From NCBI GenBank assembly GCA_016584305.1, contig JACEEZ010018531.1, forward strand, positions 227,390-291,389: a stretch of 64,000 nucleotides of DNA, in the 5' to 3' direction. Position numbers and translations under genes: made by a program. The notes under the pieces are model-generated. The model was not told where the DNA came from. It searched no databases and saw only the letters and a program-made list of their open reading frames with translations. The DNA is from Chionoecetes opilio. Lineage: Eukaryota > Arthropoda > Malacostraca > Decapoda > Majidae. Below are positions 31,362 to 43,045 of this stretch, piece by piece. Numbering within the stretch: the first letter of the stretch is position 1; every line of letters starts with the position of its first letter.

Positions 31362-32214
31362 GGTAGTATCATATACTTTACATGTATGTCTACTTTTAAG
31401 TCACGCCAATGTCATGTTTGAGATATGATAATTATTACAATAAATGTTGTCCGATTCTAAATAGATTTGTTTTCTTATATTTTGCTTGCTATCATAATCA
31501 ATATTGCTTGTAAACTGGCGAATGACTTCAGAATCATATTATATGCCTTACAAAGCATATATATATACAGACACTTTATAATTCAACTGCATGTACAACA
31601 GATTATATTAGTTTAGTGTAATTTTGGCATTTTTACAGGTATTTTGGCGGCCATATTGGATTTATGCCATCAATATGGCCGCCAAATGATCCAATAACAT
31701 CATAATCCACTTCCTTGGTCTCTAAAACATATATTTAGACACCAATTTCATCCTTTTACTGTACTTAGAACAGGAGTTACAGCCTAATCTATATTTTGGT
31801 TATATATGGAGGTCATCTTGGCGGCCATCTTGGATTCTGAAAAAGCCAAGCCGGTGACAAGTGGCCACCCAGCCTAAATTTCATTTAGACCCTAATATCT
31901 ATCGAAAAAAGTAAAAAAATTATTGTTGCCAAACATTGCAAGGTCCCCCGGCCCAGCCACCCGACTATAGGTTCAGTTGGGTTCAATATGTTTTTTTTTC
32001 ATTTTTGTTGCAAACAAAAACAAAAAAAATTTGCGACAGAAACGGTTAGCAGTTTTATTCAAAACTCACCAGAAAGAAATAGTTTCGTCCACCAAAGGAA
32101 GTTCGGTGTTCATCTGGAAATGTACCAACTAGCGGGTGTCTTGTGGGTCAGTTATGTCAGGCTACGTCACCAATGTCCATGTTTTGTATCAAACTGCAGT
32201 TTTACCCTTGTCGT

Positions 32215-32565
32215 TAAAGATTTAACGAGAGCTTTTTCCAGGAATAGGAAAGCAATTCCCGTAGACTTTATCAGTAATATGTTTTTATGTATTTTCGGCC
32301 CTATGTCATCCCATAGAGTGTTTTCCGGATATATTTTACGTCATCCACATAATATACTATCGGTACAAAACTCTTTACTACTTTCCCTGCCCAAAACGTT
32401 CCCGACGGGTCCCCAGGTTTGTTATAAAGGGGGATAACTGCAAAATGAGACATTTCGGACGATTTCTAATGTGGCCATTATTCTTAAACATCAAAATACA
32501 TGGGAGAAGAGTATTTTTGACCTCGTGCTTGATTACTGGTTGAAAGTGCCAATTTACCGCAGATA
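32215..32565. mobile_element. MITE copy 2 (5' part missing), same family as 2885-3390
   Basis: TTCCAGGAATAGG, ACTTTATCAG, ATGTATTTTC, ATGTCATCCxATAGAGTGTTT and the right arm AAAATGAGxCATTTC to GGTTGAAAGTxCCAATTT are collinear with the first copy, with many substitutions and small deletions. Confidence 0.6.
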
Positions 32566-32731
32566 CGTCAGTTTGGTCTAGTGGTACCGTCACACAGGGA
32601 CATATAGTTGGGTAGGTCAACGAGCAGCTTGTGGGCGGGGACTCGTGACGTCAGTATTTTCTCTGCCCCCTCTTTCTCTTTCTCTCCCTCCCGCGCCCTC
32701 TCACTCTCTCGCTCTCGCTCTCGCTCTCTCG

Positions 32732-32812
<81 letters not shown>

Positions 32813-33202
32813 CAGTAAGCTAACGTGTATTGCATTGTATGTTATCACCCACTTCCAAATTATAATAACTATAATTCAAGATAAAATAATTAGTGATCTG
32901 TGTTTCATATGGAAATTAACATAATGTGAAGGGGGGGCACCAAAACGTCAAAAACTGATCCTAACATTTCATCAAATCTGCACAAACTTTGCAATCCATC
33001 AAATTTTCAAGATGTTTTCATCACGTCAAAAACTATTTTTCACCATATCCTATCAATGTGTCAAAAAAGTTCATATCATTTCAAAGCATTAAAAGTGAGA
33101 AGTCATCGATGCATCAAAAAATGCAGAGGTTATCAAAGCATCAAATTGACAAAAGTCATCAAAGCATCAAAAAATCCAGAAGTTATCAAAGTATCAAAAA
33201 CC
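32566..33202. other. Non-coding; (CT)n and ATCAAAGC repeats
   Basis: A (CT)n microsatellite fills 32690-32811. From 32945 to 33200 the sequence repeats ATCAAA/CATCAAAA-type units of about 18-20 bases. No gene. Confidence 0.7.
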
Positions 33203-33288
33203 TACTGGAACCTAACGGAAATACTACAACATGCGTTACCGGCCAACCAGATCAGAGTCATCGCCCTTGCCTTGTTCGATCAGCCCTT
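33203..33288 (+). pseudogene. MULE-type transposase fragment, 5' of Gypsy insertion
   Basis: The frame gives NQIRVIALALFDQP and stops being MULE-like exactly at CCCTT (33284-33288), the target duplication of the Gypsy element. The frame continues after the Gypsy element at 39158 with LNVNNHTRTN. The joined sequence reads smoothly, showing that Gypsy landed in a coding region. Confidence 0.6.
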
Positions 33289-33445
33289 GGAAGATGTACG
33301 ATATGTTGGGTGGGCAGCGGCATCACGAGCCCATTGCACAGTGAGAGGCAGTAGCTGACCCACGGTCCTATTCTAAGCAGTGGCTGTACTGGGTGTCCAA
33401 ATAAACCTGTAATCCGCCCTACCCTATTCTTCAAGACCCCGTACA
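33289..33445 (+). repeat. Gypsy 5' LTR
   Basis: Starts GGAAGATGTACGATATG and ends CCCGTACA, next to the primer-binding site. It contains an AATAAA polyadenylation signal at about 33402. The unusual GG start is supported by the CCCTT target duplication; an alternative TGTACG...CGTACA boundary is six bases shorter and would leave no clean TSD. Confidence 0.85.
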
Positions 33446-33483
33446 TGGCGAAGTGAGTGCTCGAACAACTCGTGTCGCTCATC

Positions 33484-36400
33484 ATGCCCGCTTCCAGACC
33501 AAGATTCACAACACCTACCTCCAGACGTCGTCAAGACACAGCCGGTGTTTCCCGGCGTCCTACACCAGCCGGCCGCCCAGGACCCGGGCCTAGCGTCGGC
33601 GTGCAGGAGGTGATGGACTGGCTGATTACCTTCACACGCCCACGTAGCCGTGACCCCAGACCCGCACGTACCCCTGGACACGGTGGCCAGAAAGCTGTGA
33701 CTTCACCGCCGAAATGTGATGCAGACATGACGGCGGCAGCTTTCCGGACGTGGAGGAAGTCGATGGAGGCATGTATGAAGCTGAACGAGTAGACGCTTGC
33801 AGTGGCCGTCATCCACATACGCCTGAACTGCGTCCCCAGGCTACAACAAGCCATTGACACATGACACCCGGGTGGCACTTGGGAAACGCTATCACCGGAA
33901 CAGGCCCTGAACGCCATCGGTGAGTTAGTGCTTCAGTCTACTAACCAAGCCGTGCGGTGGAGCAGTTTTTTCAGCAGCAGGCACGGTGAGGGTGAGCCCA
34001 TGAAGGATTACTTTCAGAAGTGCACGGCAGAGGCGGTGGAGTGCCAGTTTCGGTGCCCCACGTGTGATACAGACTTGTCTGACTACATGCTGCTCCGTAA
34101 GTTCATGATAGGCCTCAGTGACCCGGCTCTGAAAAAGGAAGTGTTTCAGGGGTGCCCTAGCTTTAACAGTGTGGATCAGTTACAGCAAAAATGTTTTGCT
34201 CATGAGGCAGCAGTGCGCGACGCCGGTGTATGGTGTCGCGCGGCTGGCAGCGTAGTAGCGTCGACAGCGAGCCGGGCCTCCACAGATGACGAGACAGAGG
34301 AGTGCGTGGCCGCTGCTCGCATCCCAACACAGCGCCAGCAAGCACCTCACGCGAGCTGCCTCAATTTTGACTACGCACATAGCCCAGGTAAAGGCCGTTG
34401 TCCAGCAAGTGGTAACCAGTGTTTTAAGTGTTTGAAAACGGGCCACTTTAAAAAATGCTGTAGGGGTAAATCGGCCAGCCACAAGGATGCTGCTATTGTG
34501 ACGGGAGCTGTAAGGGTGGCCGCGGCACAGCTATCTCTACACCCACGGTTGGAAGTGACAGTGAAGGGGGCACACGGCACCGGTGCTGCGAGGGTAATGG
34601 CCGTAGCCGATACAGGTGCTATGGTGTGCATGGCAGGCACCGCGCTTATGCAGAAACTGGGTTTAAAGCCCAGTGAACTAAGGGAGTGCGGGCACCTAAG
34701 GGACGTAGCGAACATACGATTGCAGTGTTTGGGTTCTGCTAGTTGTCACATCATCGCGGGAAACATGTCAACCAAGCAAGAGGTGTACTTTGTGCGTTCA
34801 GCAACGTCCCTGTACCTCTCCCTGGGAGCCTGTAAGGGTCTCGGCCTGGTGCCAGAAGCCTTTCCACTACACACCCAGCCTGTGGTGGGAGCGGCATGCA
34901 GCGAAAGCTTTCAGGGGGGCGTGAGTCACCAGGCGTTGCCCAAGCCCACTGAGGTGCCCTTTCCCCCGCTGGAGGAGAAGGCTACAAGGCTGGAGGAGTG
35001 GTTGCTACAGCACTTTTCGTCAACCACTTTCAACACAACCAGGTCCCCCCTTCCAGTGATGGCGGGACCTCCCCACCACATCCACCTCGTGCCAGGTGCT
35101 GCCCCATACGCCTGTCACACCCCTGCAACCGTTCCGAAGCACTGGGAGGCCGAAGTGAAGGCACAGTTGGAAAGAGGACGTCAGTAGGGGCGTCATTTCG
35201 CCGGTCCCTGCCGGCGAGGCCACAGACTGGTGCGCGAGGATGGTGGTGGTGGCGAAAAAGACCGGTCATCCAAGACGCACCGTGGACTTCCAACGCCTAA
35301 ACGCATGCTGTAAGAGGGAGACGCACCACACAGCAGCACCTTTCGACATGGTTTCTGGGGTGCCGGTGCACACTTACAAGACAGTCGCCGATGCCTTTTG
35401 GGGGTTCCATCAGGTGGAACTGGATGAGGAAAGTCGACGCCTTACCACCTCCATAACGCCCTGGGGCCGTTTCAGATACCGGAGGCCGCCAATGGGGCAC
35501 TGTTCGGCGTCTGACGCATACACCAAGCGCTTTGATGATTCCGTCCAGGACATCCTGCGCAAATACTAGTGCGTAGATGACACGCTACTCTACGACACTT
35601 GTGTGGAGGACGCGTTTTGGCATACTTAAGAGTTTATGGACACATGTGCCAGAGCTGGAATCACCTTCAAACTAGAAAAATTTAGGTTCTGCCGCAGGGA
35701 GGCAGAATTCGTGGGTTTCAATCTGGGATGGGAGCACTACCAGCCCACGTCAGAGCGCTTGGCAGCCATCAGGGAGTTTGCCATGCCAGACCGACCCACC
35801 ATCACTGACATCAGATCCTTGCATGGCATTGTTAATCAGCTGGCGCCATTCCTGGCCACCGCGCCTGTCATGGAGCCTTTCCGAGAGCTCCTCAAGAGGC
35901 CAGCAGGCAAGCGTGTCTACTGGGACGACCAACTACGCCAGAACCAGAAGTTCCATCAGGCGCAGGCCACCCTTTGCCAATTAGAGAGAACTGCAACTCC
36001 GAAATGCCAGTGGTCGCTGGCAGTTTTAACTCACAATTTGGTGAAAAGTTGGTCAACTTGAAAGAAAAATATGGGCTTATTCCACTGCACTTAAAACACA
36101 AAAGTATAATTTTAAGAACGATTTTCTTCTATATGTATATTGTATAGAAGCCTGAGTCTGTAAAACATGCATTTAACCAAATAACCAAGTAGGTTATAGT
36201 TGAGGAGGCGAGGTAAATGTTACTCTATGATATTATATAGTCAATAACGTATGTTTAGAAGTTATCTATACCTAGGCAGTCATATTTTCCTGTTATTATT
36301 GTGTATCAATCAGATAGAAAGCCTGGAAGTGCAATGAGTCGACGCGTGAAGTGGCAATGTTTTGATTCAATCTCCCCGCCACAATCTCCCCGCCCACCAC

Positions 36401-38773
36401 TCCCCGCCGCGGCGTGTCGCCTCCACAATTATAACCTACATTGTCGCAGCAACAAGCCGATTTCGGCATTCTTTATTCTTCGTTTTTCCAAGGCATGCTT
36501 ATTGTATTTTGACAAGCGTTTGCCAGACGCAGCAGTACTGTTTTAGAAAACAGTGTGAACATCACCCAAATTTTACATGCCACAATATACATGTAAAAAA
36601 TATATTAAGCTTTGCTACTCGAGGCGAGTAATTTGCATTAAATTGCTATTATAGAACGTTCCATCGTAATGAATGTCATCCATATAATTAGTAGAACAAC
36701 AGAAGAACTATATTTTTGGTATTCAGATGCGGTGCATCAATGTTTATCGCGAAATTAATTTATGAAAAAATATTAGTCGCGGAGCCAAAACACAGTAGAC
36801 CAACCTTTGAGTTAAAACTTCCAGCGACCACTGGCATTTCTCGAGTTTCAGTTCTCTCTAATTGGTGAAGGATGGGCTTGTCTATTACGACAAGTCCAGG
36901 CCCACGGCATTCGTGACGGACTGGTCCAAGGAAGGGCTAGGATTCTTGGTCCTGCAGCAACACTGCGCTTGTGCTTCACCGGATACACCGTTTTGTTGCA
37001 GAGGGGGATGGCGCCTGGCCCTCTGCGGCAGCCGCCACCTGAGTCCAGCAGAAGCCGGGTACTCGGCAGTCGAGGGAGAAGCTCTGGCGGTAGCGTGGTG
37101 TCTGCGCAAGGCCAGGCTGTTTCTCCCAGGATGCCCCAACCTCCTTGTGGTGACGGACCATCGCCCCTTAGTGGGTTTGTTCAAGGACAGGTCCCTCGCG
37201 GAGGTGTTGAACCCCAGGCTGCTCCGCCTGAAGGAGAAGACGCTGCACTACCGGTTTGCGATAAAGTATCTGCCGGGCAAGCAGAATAACGCGGCTGACT
37301 CCTTGTCGCGATTCCCTGCTCTCAAAGCGGCACCAGACGTAGACGACATGGACCAGGAGGAGGAAATAGCGGCTGCAGTGTTTGCAGTGATGTCAGCAGC
37401 ACTGGAACATGACGGCCCTGTTACCATGGACGAGGAAATGGTGGCCAAGGCAGCATCGGAGGACCCATCATATCAACTGCTGTTTAACAAGGTGATGTCG
37501 GGAGACTGGCACCAGCACAAAACACAAGAAGCACCTTGTCTGCGTCCGTACTTTACGGTGAGGGACAGGTTGGCAGTGGTTGGGAGCCTGGTCACTTACA
37601 CGTTTGGTGGTGGGAGTGTGCGCCTTGTAGTTCCAGCCGCGCTCCAGCACCGTGTCGCCTCTAATCTCCATGCTGGACACCAGGGCTTCGACTCCATGCT
37701 ACGTAGGGCTAGGCAGTCGGTTTACTGGCCGGGCATGGAGGGGGACCTGCAGCACCATCATAACCTGTGCCAGGATTGTGAGAAGCACACACCCTCCCTA
37801 CCTCCGGAGCCGCTGGTCATCACGCCACCGCCAGATTACTACTTCCAGCAGATAGTCGCAGATATGTTTCAGCTGGAGGGGAACTCTTACCATGCCTATG
37901 CTGACCGCCTCACTGGCTGGTTGGAGCTGGCCCACTTCCCGAGTAGCACAAGCTCAAGCAAGATCATCATCCGCCTGAGGAGGTTCTTCGCAAGGTGGGG
38001 GGCGCCAGAAGAGATTTCCACAGACGGCGGCACCAACTTGGCCAGCAGCGAGATGGCCACTTTCCTCAGGACCTGGGGTCAAGGTGCGGTTTTCCTCGGC
38101 GCACTATCCCCAATCCAACGGCAGTGCAAAAGTAGCAGTTAAAGCTGCAAAGAGGCTCCTCAGGAGTAACACTGGCCCCGGGGGCAGCCTGGACAATGAC
38201 CGGGCATCAAAGGCCCTCCTGCAAAACCTCAACACACCGCTAAGGGACGTGAACAAGTCTCCAGCACACCTCGCCACCGGCCGACAGCTGCGGGATGGCG
38301 TTCCCGTGGCAAAACAACACTACAGGGTCGACCAGCACTGGAAGAAGAACCTGAGGCAGAGAGAGCGAGCAATGGCGAGGACCCAGGACGAACTTCCTCA
38401 GGCGAGAGGAGGGGTGCACCGCCAGCTCCCACCATTAGAGCCTGGTACACGAGTGTGGATACAAGACGCAGACAGCAAATTGTGGGAGAGAACCGGAATC
38501 ATAGTTGAGTCTCGCCCCTACCGGCAGTACGTAGTGAGGCTGATAGGCAGTGGCCGGATCTCCATACGGAACAGGCGCCATCTGTGGCAAGCGCAGACGC
38601 TCATCACTGCGACTCCACCACCAAGTTCAGGGCAGGATGGTGCACACGGAACAGGGACACCGGACCCTGGTAGCACAATCCGGGACATTAGCCATGCTAC
38701 CGATAATACGACTACCACCCGCCCTCGTCGGGAACGTAGGCATCCTGTACGGTTGCAGGACTATGCAATGTAA
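33484..38773 (+). pseudogene. Gypsy gag-pol polyprotein, broken
   Basis: Gag begins at the ATG at 33484 and passes in-frame stops at 33790 and near 33862. 34411-34460 holds a CCHC zinc knuckle (CFKCLKTGHFKKCC), and ADTGA near 34606 is the aspartic protease site. A one-base shift near 35170 leads into RT (35190-35985: MVVVAKKTGHPRRTVDF, then CVDDTLLYD with a TAG replacing the residue before C). A stop lies near 35627. RNase H resumes after the MITE at 36865 (FVTDWSKEGLG, VVTDHRPL, ADSLSRFP). Integrase has the HHCC finger (HAGHQGF to CQDCEK, 37670-37790) and the DDE start ISTDGGTN. A one-base shift near 38085 leads into SSAHYPQSNG, where the usual Glu after NG.A is Lys. It ends at a TAA at 38773. 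Dead copy of a Gypsy polyprotein. Confidence 0.88.
35983..36859. mobile_element. 877-bp MITE inserted in Gypsy pol (TSD AATT)
   Basis: Ends AGAGAGAACTG...CAGTTCTCTCT with about 55 bases of imperfect inverted repeat including ATGCCAGTGGTCGCTGG, flanked by AATT at 35979-35982 and 36860-36863. Deletion with one AATT restores the pol frame (LCQ-LVKDG). No coding capacity; a GC-rich island with CCCCGCC motifs lies at 36375-36420. The superfamily is not identified. Confidence 0.85.
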
Positions 38774-38999
38774 TGTGGAATAGCTGCATGGTCGGAGTTT
38801 GTGCTTGCAGCTGTAACATCATGTTTCTGTCTTTTTTATTTCTTCTAGGTAGTTTTGTTATTCTAGTTTATTTTATTTTAGGACATGAACTTTTTGTCTG
38901 GTATCATTTTCTTATATTATTGTGAGGCGCCACAGGATTGGGTTTAATTTTTTTTAATCTACTGTCTTCAGTTACGTTAATTATACCTTTAACTGGGGT

Positions 39000-39156
39000 G
39001 GAAGATGTACGATATGTTGGGTGGGCAGCGGCATCACGAGCCCATTGCACAGTGAGAGGCAGTAGCTGACCCACGGTCCTATTCTAAGCAGTGGCTGTAC
39101 TGAGGGTCCAAATAAACCTGTAATCCGCTCTACCCTATTCTTCAAGATCCCGTACA
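39000..39156 (+). repeat. Gypsy 3' LTR
   Basis: Same sequence as the 5' LTR with about four substitutions, including the region after GTACTG and two C/T changes near the 3' end. It is followed by one extra A and then the CCCTT duplication. Confidence 0.88.
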
Positions 39157-39162
39157 ACCCTT

Positions 39163-39829
39163 GAACGTGAACAACCACACCAGGACAAACATACGCAAAT
39201 TCCGGCAGTAGGACTTCTCTCGTTACCATATAAACGCTGTGACTCCACATAAATTATCAGTTTATGATTTTCCTTATGGAACCAAAAACCTTTGAGAGTC
39301 ATTTCATCCCAGGCTGAAGGCAAGAATATGGGTGCACCACCCGTCCATGTGGTCTTTCGTTGGGCTTATTAATCACATGATGGAAGACCCGGATAATGAC
39401 CTGGAGAGGCTGGACCGGGGCTTGAACATCAGCAGGTCCAGGAAGAAGGCCTATGAAACAAACCTTGAGAGGAGAAACAAATGCAAGGAGAAATATGCAG
39501 GAGGGGAGTACAATAACATGCAGCCCTCCTCGGCTGTGGCCTACACGATGGACACACAACTTCTGCTTCTAGAGACGACCCCAACTCAGGACGGAGAAGA
39601 CTCTGTTGATGCTGATGAAGTTGCTGTTGACCAAGAAAATCAAGCTTCTCAACAACAGAATCATCATCTCCGCGCTCTGTGCCTGGCACCCCGAGAGAGA
39701 ACGATCTGTTACAGGCCGTGCAATCCTGCTCAGGTCTGTCCAGGCTACAGCAACGTCATGGAAGCCATGGGAAATCCATGCCCCATCTGCAGAGTCCCGG
39801 TGCAGGAGCGATTCGATATATTAGTGTAA
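39163..39829 (+). pseudogene. MULE-type transposase C-terminus with RING-like tail
   Basis: Across one stop and a shift at 39200-39310, the sequence gives ESFHPRLKARIWVHHPSMWS and then MEDPDNDLERL, the ending typical of Mutator-like (MULE) transposases found widely in invertebrates. The tail (39700-39827) has CNPAQVCPGYSNVM and CPICRVPVQERFDILV, a RING-finger-like C-terminus in which the expected first Cys-His pair is partly lost (CNPA for CGHA, Y for C). The gene starts before 33203 and is split by the Gypsy element. The stop codon (TAA) at 39827 overlaps the left LTR of the next retrotransposon. The sequence after that element (43949-44160), with AATAAA at 44138, is probably its 3' UTR. Confidence 0.6.
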
Positions 39830-40747
39830 TGGCTAGACTTAATTTCAGCCATTCAAGTGCTAGTATCCCCATTGCGTGCGCGTAGCACCAGGCTTTTGTT
39901 AATACTGGGAGATGCCAGTTAATGTTTTTCTGGTGTCGCGAAAGGATTCCTGTCTGTGGGAGGGGTTTTAGGCTCATAGTTGCCTCCCCACGAGTAGCGG
40001 GGTGCGCTAGCAGAGACACCCTAAGTAAATTGCATGTGGTGGCTGATAGGAAATCAGGCATGCGTAATAAGAAAAAGGGTATAGAAAATATGTCTAAGAT
40101 GAGCTGAAGTGGCAACTCGCCACCAGCCGCCATCTTGGAGCAGCCAGGTCGAGGCAGGGCGACCTGCCTCGCCCCATTCTGTTGCAGAACACGGCCACGA
40201 CTACACCTCCCCCAGCCGAGGACGTCTTCTGGACCTCATGCCACCTCCTACCAGTTCCCCCCGTGTCTGGTGCTTGATTCCTGCTAGCAGACGCAGGGCA
40301 AGTCACACCACGAGGAGAAGGAGGGTTTGGTTGGGGCAGACGTGAGCTGGGAAGATGAGGAGTTGTGGACAGGGCGACCACGTGGTAGTGCGACGAGGAC
40401 CACAGGCTCGAGGCTACAGGTTCTTATAATCATAATCCATAACCCCTTATATCTATTCCCTAGCCAGATACCAAACAGTAGGTTATCGTAGGCGTAGTTA
40501 GGGAAAATATTTAGGGCGTAAGTGAGTGGATGAATCTTGTGTTGGGGGTGCTATTTTTGCTATGTGTAGATCTTGTAAATAAACTAGATAGGGTGTTTAC
40601 CATGTGTTTATTGTTTACCCTGTATGTAGTCCGGGACTGATAGCTTCATAGTGAGTTTCAAACCAACAACCCGAAGGTTATTTAATTATTGAGAAGTAAG
40701 TGAAGTCTAAGTACTTAAAACACCCAGTAAAACTCTAAACCTTGACA
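39825..40747 (+). repeat. 5' LTR of second retrotransposon
   Basis: Contains AATAAA near 40576 (TGTAAATAAACTAG). Relative to the 3' LTR it has scattered substitutions and a 22-base segment near 40379 (CACGTGGTAGTGCGACGAGG) absent from the other copy. Confidence 0.88.
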
Positions 40748-40833
40748 ATTGGAGCCCGCACACAGGGACTCATTCTTGCTAGTCCAGGAGTACACAGGGT
40801 AATTTATTCTAGACAGCAAATAGCACCGCCATC

Positions 40834-42354
40834 ATGCGTATTCAGAGATATAAGGAAGAGGCGGAGTCGATAGGCTACGTGGAGCCAAAAGAAATACAAG
40901 AGTATGTTCTCCGTAGGCAACGTGAGGATAAAGAGAGAGAGGATAGGGAGCAAGAGAGGGAACATGAGTTGGAAGTGTTACGAGCAAGTAACCACGGGGG
41001 AAGAGCGCCGACAGCTGTGAACTGGCCTAAATTAAAACTCCTGATGTTCAAAGAAAGCGATAGGATTGAACACTTCATAGGAAGGTTCGATGATGTGGCA
41101 GACCTTTGGGAATATGACGAGATCACGCGTAGATTTAAGTTTATGACCTTGTTTGAGGGCAAGGCACTTGAGGTGTCTATAGATTGGATAAACATAGCCG
41201 TGACTATGGTCAGATGATACATGCCCTCTTAAAGGCATATGGGCTGAGAACTGAGCGCCTTAAGCAGCAGTATTTTGAAGCTCAGCTGCAAGAGAACGAA
41301 ACTGCATCACAGTCTGCCGTGAGAATCGCCTGGAATTTTCGAGACTGGCGCGAAAGTGATGGAGCTGAGGAGACTGCCGAGGGCATCAAAGATTTAATTC
41401 TGCGCGCTCAATTCTTAAAGTCATGCCCGGAACCGCATCGCGAGGTTGAAAATTGATCGGGTCAATCAGTTGCCTGAAATGAGTAGAGTCGCCGATGCGT
41501 ATTTTGAGGCATATGAGGAAAAAGCTGAGCTACCGAACGTAGTTTGGGTCGAGGCTGCAGATACGCCATGGGAAGACGATAGCTCGCCACGACGGGATAC
41601 GGCGACGCCAGCCCGTAAGACTGAGCCCACATATAGTGCCCCAGTTCTAAGCCCTCGTCGCTTTCAGGCAAGCTATAGGCCAGCACAAAGGGAAACTGGA
41701 GGCCGTGGAGTAAATCTCGAAGCGAGTAATACCCAACGGCACAAAAATGCTGCAGCCGTTCACAAGGAGCCCCAGTATACTGCACCGACACCTGTATATC
41801 GTGATTCGCCGAGCCACAAAAGGCCGCGGGACGATATTCCACGGAGAAAGGTAGTTAGTCAGGTAATGGCAACGGCCGTCATGCAGGAAGCAAAGTTCGG
41901 GGATGAGGTAAACATGGATTCTCCCGCTGACTTTGAGAACAGCGAGGCCATCAGGAGGGAGGTAGAGACAGATCCTTCACTCGAGAACGTGCGACGGCAT
42001 TTCTGCGAAGGAACGGTCAGAACAGTGCGCGGTAATTATACGAGCTTTGTAGAGCGAGATGGTAATTTATACCGTGAGTTCATAACTCCCCGGGGCCACG
42101 AGAGATTTCAATTCGTCGTGCCTGAGAAATATCGCTATGCCGTATTCAAGTTAGATCACTGCGATGCCACAGGTGCCCACTCGAGCAGGAAGAAAACGTG
42201 GAAACGTATCGCCGATAAATTTTATTGGCCAGGCATGGGCCATGATTTGAGCAGACGGGTGCATTCCTGCGAAGTATGTCAAAACACGAGCGACAGCGAC
42301 ATAGAGCTGTATGAACCTCACGAGTTAAATGAGGAACAGATGGGGTGTTTGTAG
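40834..42354 (+). pseudogene. Gag fused to integrase zinc-binding domain
   Basis: The frame starts at ATG 40834, a short way after the primer-binding site. The N-terminus has a highly charged helix (about residues 25-50, RQREDKEREDREQEREHELE), then a Gag capsid-like part (FKESDRIEHFIGRFDDVADL). Shifts near 41180 and 41440 move the frame into QLQENETASQSAVRIAWNFR and then KIDRVNQLPEMSRVADAYFE. No CCHC knuckle, protease or RT motif appears. From about 41960 the frame is integrase-like (DGNLYREF, then HCDATGAHSSRKKTW, FYWPGM and CEVCQ), the HHCC zinc finger. It ends at a TAG at 42352. A deletion between gag and integrase (about 41850-41950) is inferred. Confidence 0.7.
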
Positions 42355-42780
42355 GGTATAAGAGCCCACTCCCCTCAGAGTTAGGAGAGAGGCTATATCG
42401 TCTCGTTTGAAGAAAAATGCAGTTGTCATTTTCTTCCCAAACCGAGATTAGTGGCTGAGGAGCCGACTCTGAGTTAGAGTTAGGGAGAGGACTCCAGGGC
42501 AGTGTCCACCTGAGGCCACCCTAGGGGATCCTCCACGGCGGCATGTTAGACTGGATTAAGAATTGCATGATCCACTAATACCTCCCTAGCATGGCACGGG
42601 TGCATGTATTTAGGTATTCATAGGCAGGTAGAGAGGGTTGAATTTTTGTAACACTTTGTATACGTACCATGTTATATACACCTGTACCACCTACACCATG
42701 TATATACATACTCTACGCCACATAACACTTGTTGGTAATTAAATGTGACGCGTCTTGACGTCCAGTTTGGGTCCGTTACA
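42347..42780. repeat. Possible solo LTR inside the second retrotransposon
   Basis: The segment starts TGTTTGTAGGGTATAAGAGC and ends GGGTCCGTTACA, has TG..CA termini, a TATA-like start and no coding. Flanks GGG/GGG are too short to be convincing. It could simply be 3' UTR of the host retrotransposon. Confidence 0.25.
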
Positions 42781-43045
42781 GGGCTTGCTAGAAACTTTGG
42801 AGTTTTTATCCCCTAGACCTTGAACTTAACGTACATGCGGGGTTTTTTCCACTCATTGGTTACAAGCAAAACCCCTGTACACGGTTTAAAGTACACACAC
42901 CACAGAGTGCTTGGATGTGTGACTGACTTATTTAGGTCGGATTCAATGTGTTAGATAATTGACATTTAACCTGCATGATGCTATAACATGTTCAGGTAAT
43001 CAGTAAATTCTTTCTGCGGAAAGAATTTTATCTAGGTGGGGCAAA

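Larger units (their letters stand above)
28065..32097 (+). mobile_element. DNA transposon with PIN/CXC-type gene, element 2, long TIRs
   Basis: The left region 28195-28530 is the reverse complement of 31640-31970 (shared landmarks: CAATGTTTGGCAACAA, CCGGTGACAA/TTGTCACCGG, GGCGGCCAT..ATGGCCGCCAAA). Weaker inverted similarity continues outward through TGCTAACCGTTTCTGTCGCAAA (split here at its 20-base limit) to about 28065 and 32097, giving TIRs of roughly 460 bases. One broken gene lies inside on the plus strand. No target duplication could be fixed. Not to be confused with the neighbouring minisatellite, which ends where the TIR begins. Confidence 0.7.
33289..39157 (+). mobile_element. Gypsy (Ty3-like) LTR retrotransposon with nested MITE
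   Basis: Direct repeats of about 157 bases lie at 33289-33445 and 39000-39156, with about four mismatches between them, and the element is flanked by CCCTT (33284-33288; 39158-39162). TGGCGAAGTGAGTG at 33446 is placed as a tRNA primer-binding site and a purine-rich ACTGGGGTGG precedes the 3' LTR. Coding order gag, protease, RT, RNase H, integrase is Ty3/Gypsy. Without the 877-bp MITE at 35983-36859 the element is about 5.0 kb, normal size. Low LTR divergence points to a fairly recent insertion. Confidence 0.9.

Noticed and set aside
33295..33445. Gypsy LTR boundaries as TGTACG...CGTACA
   Set aside because: Those ends leave no target duplication; starting six bases earlier gives CCCTT on both sides and rejoins the MULE frame.
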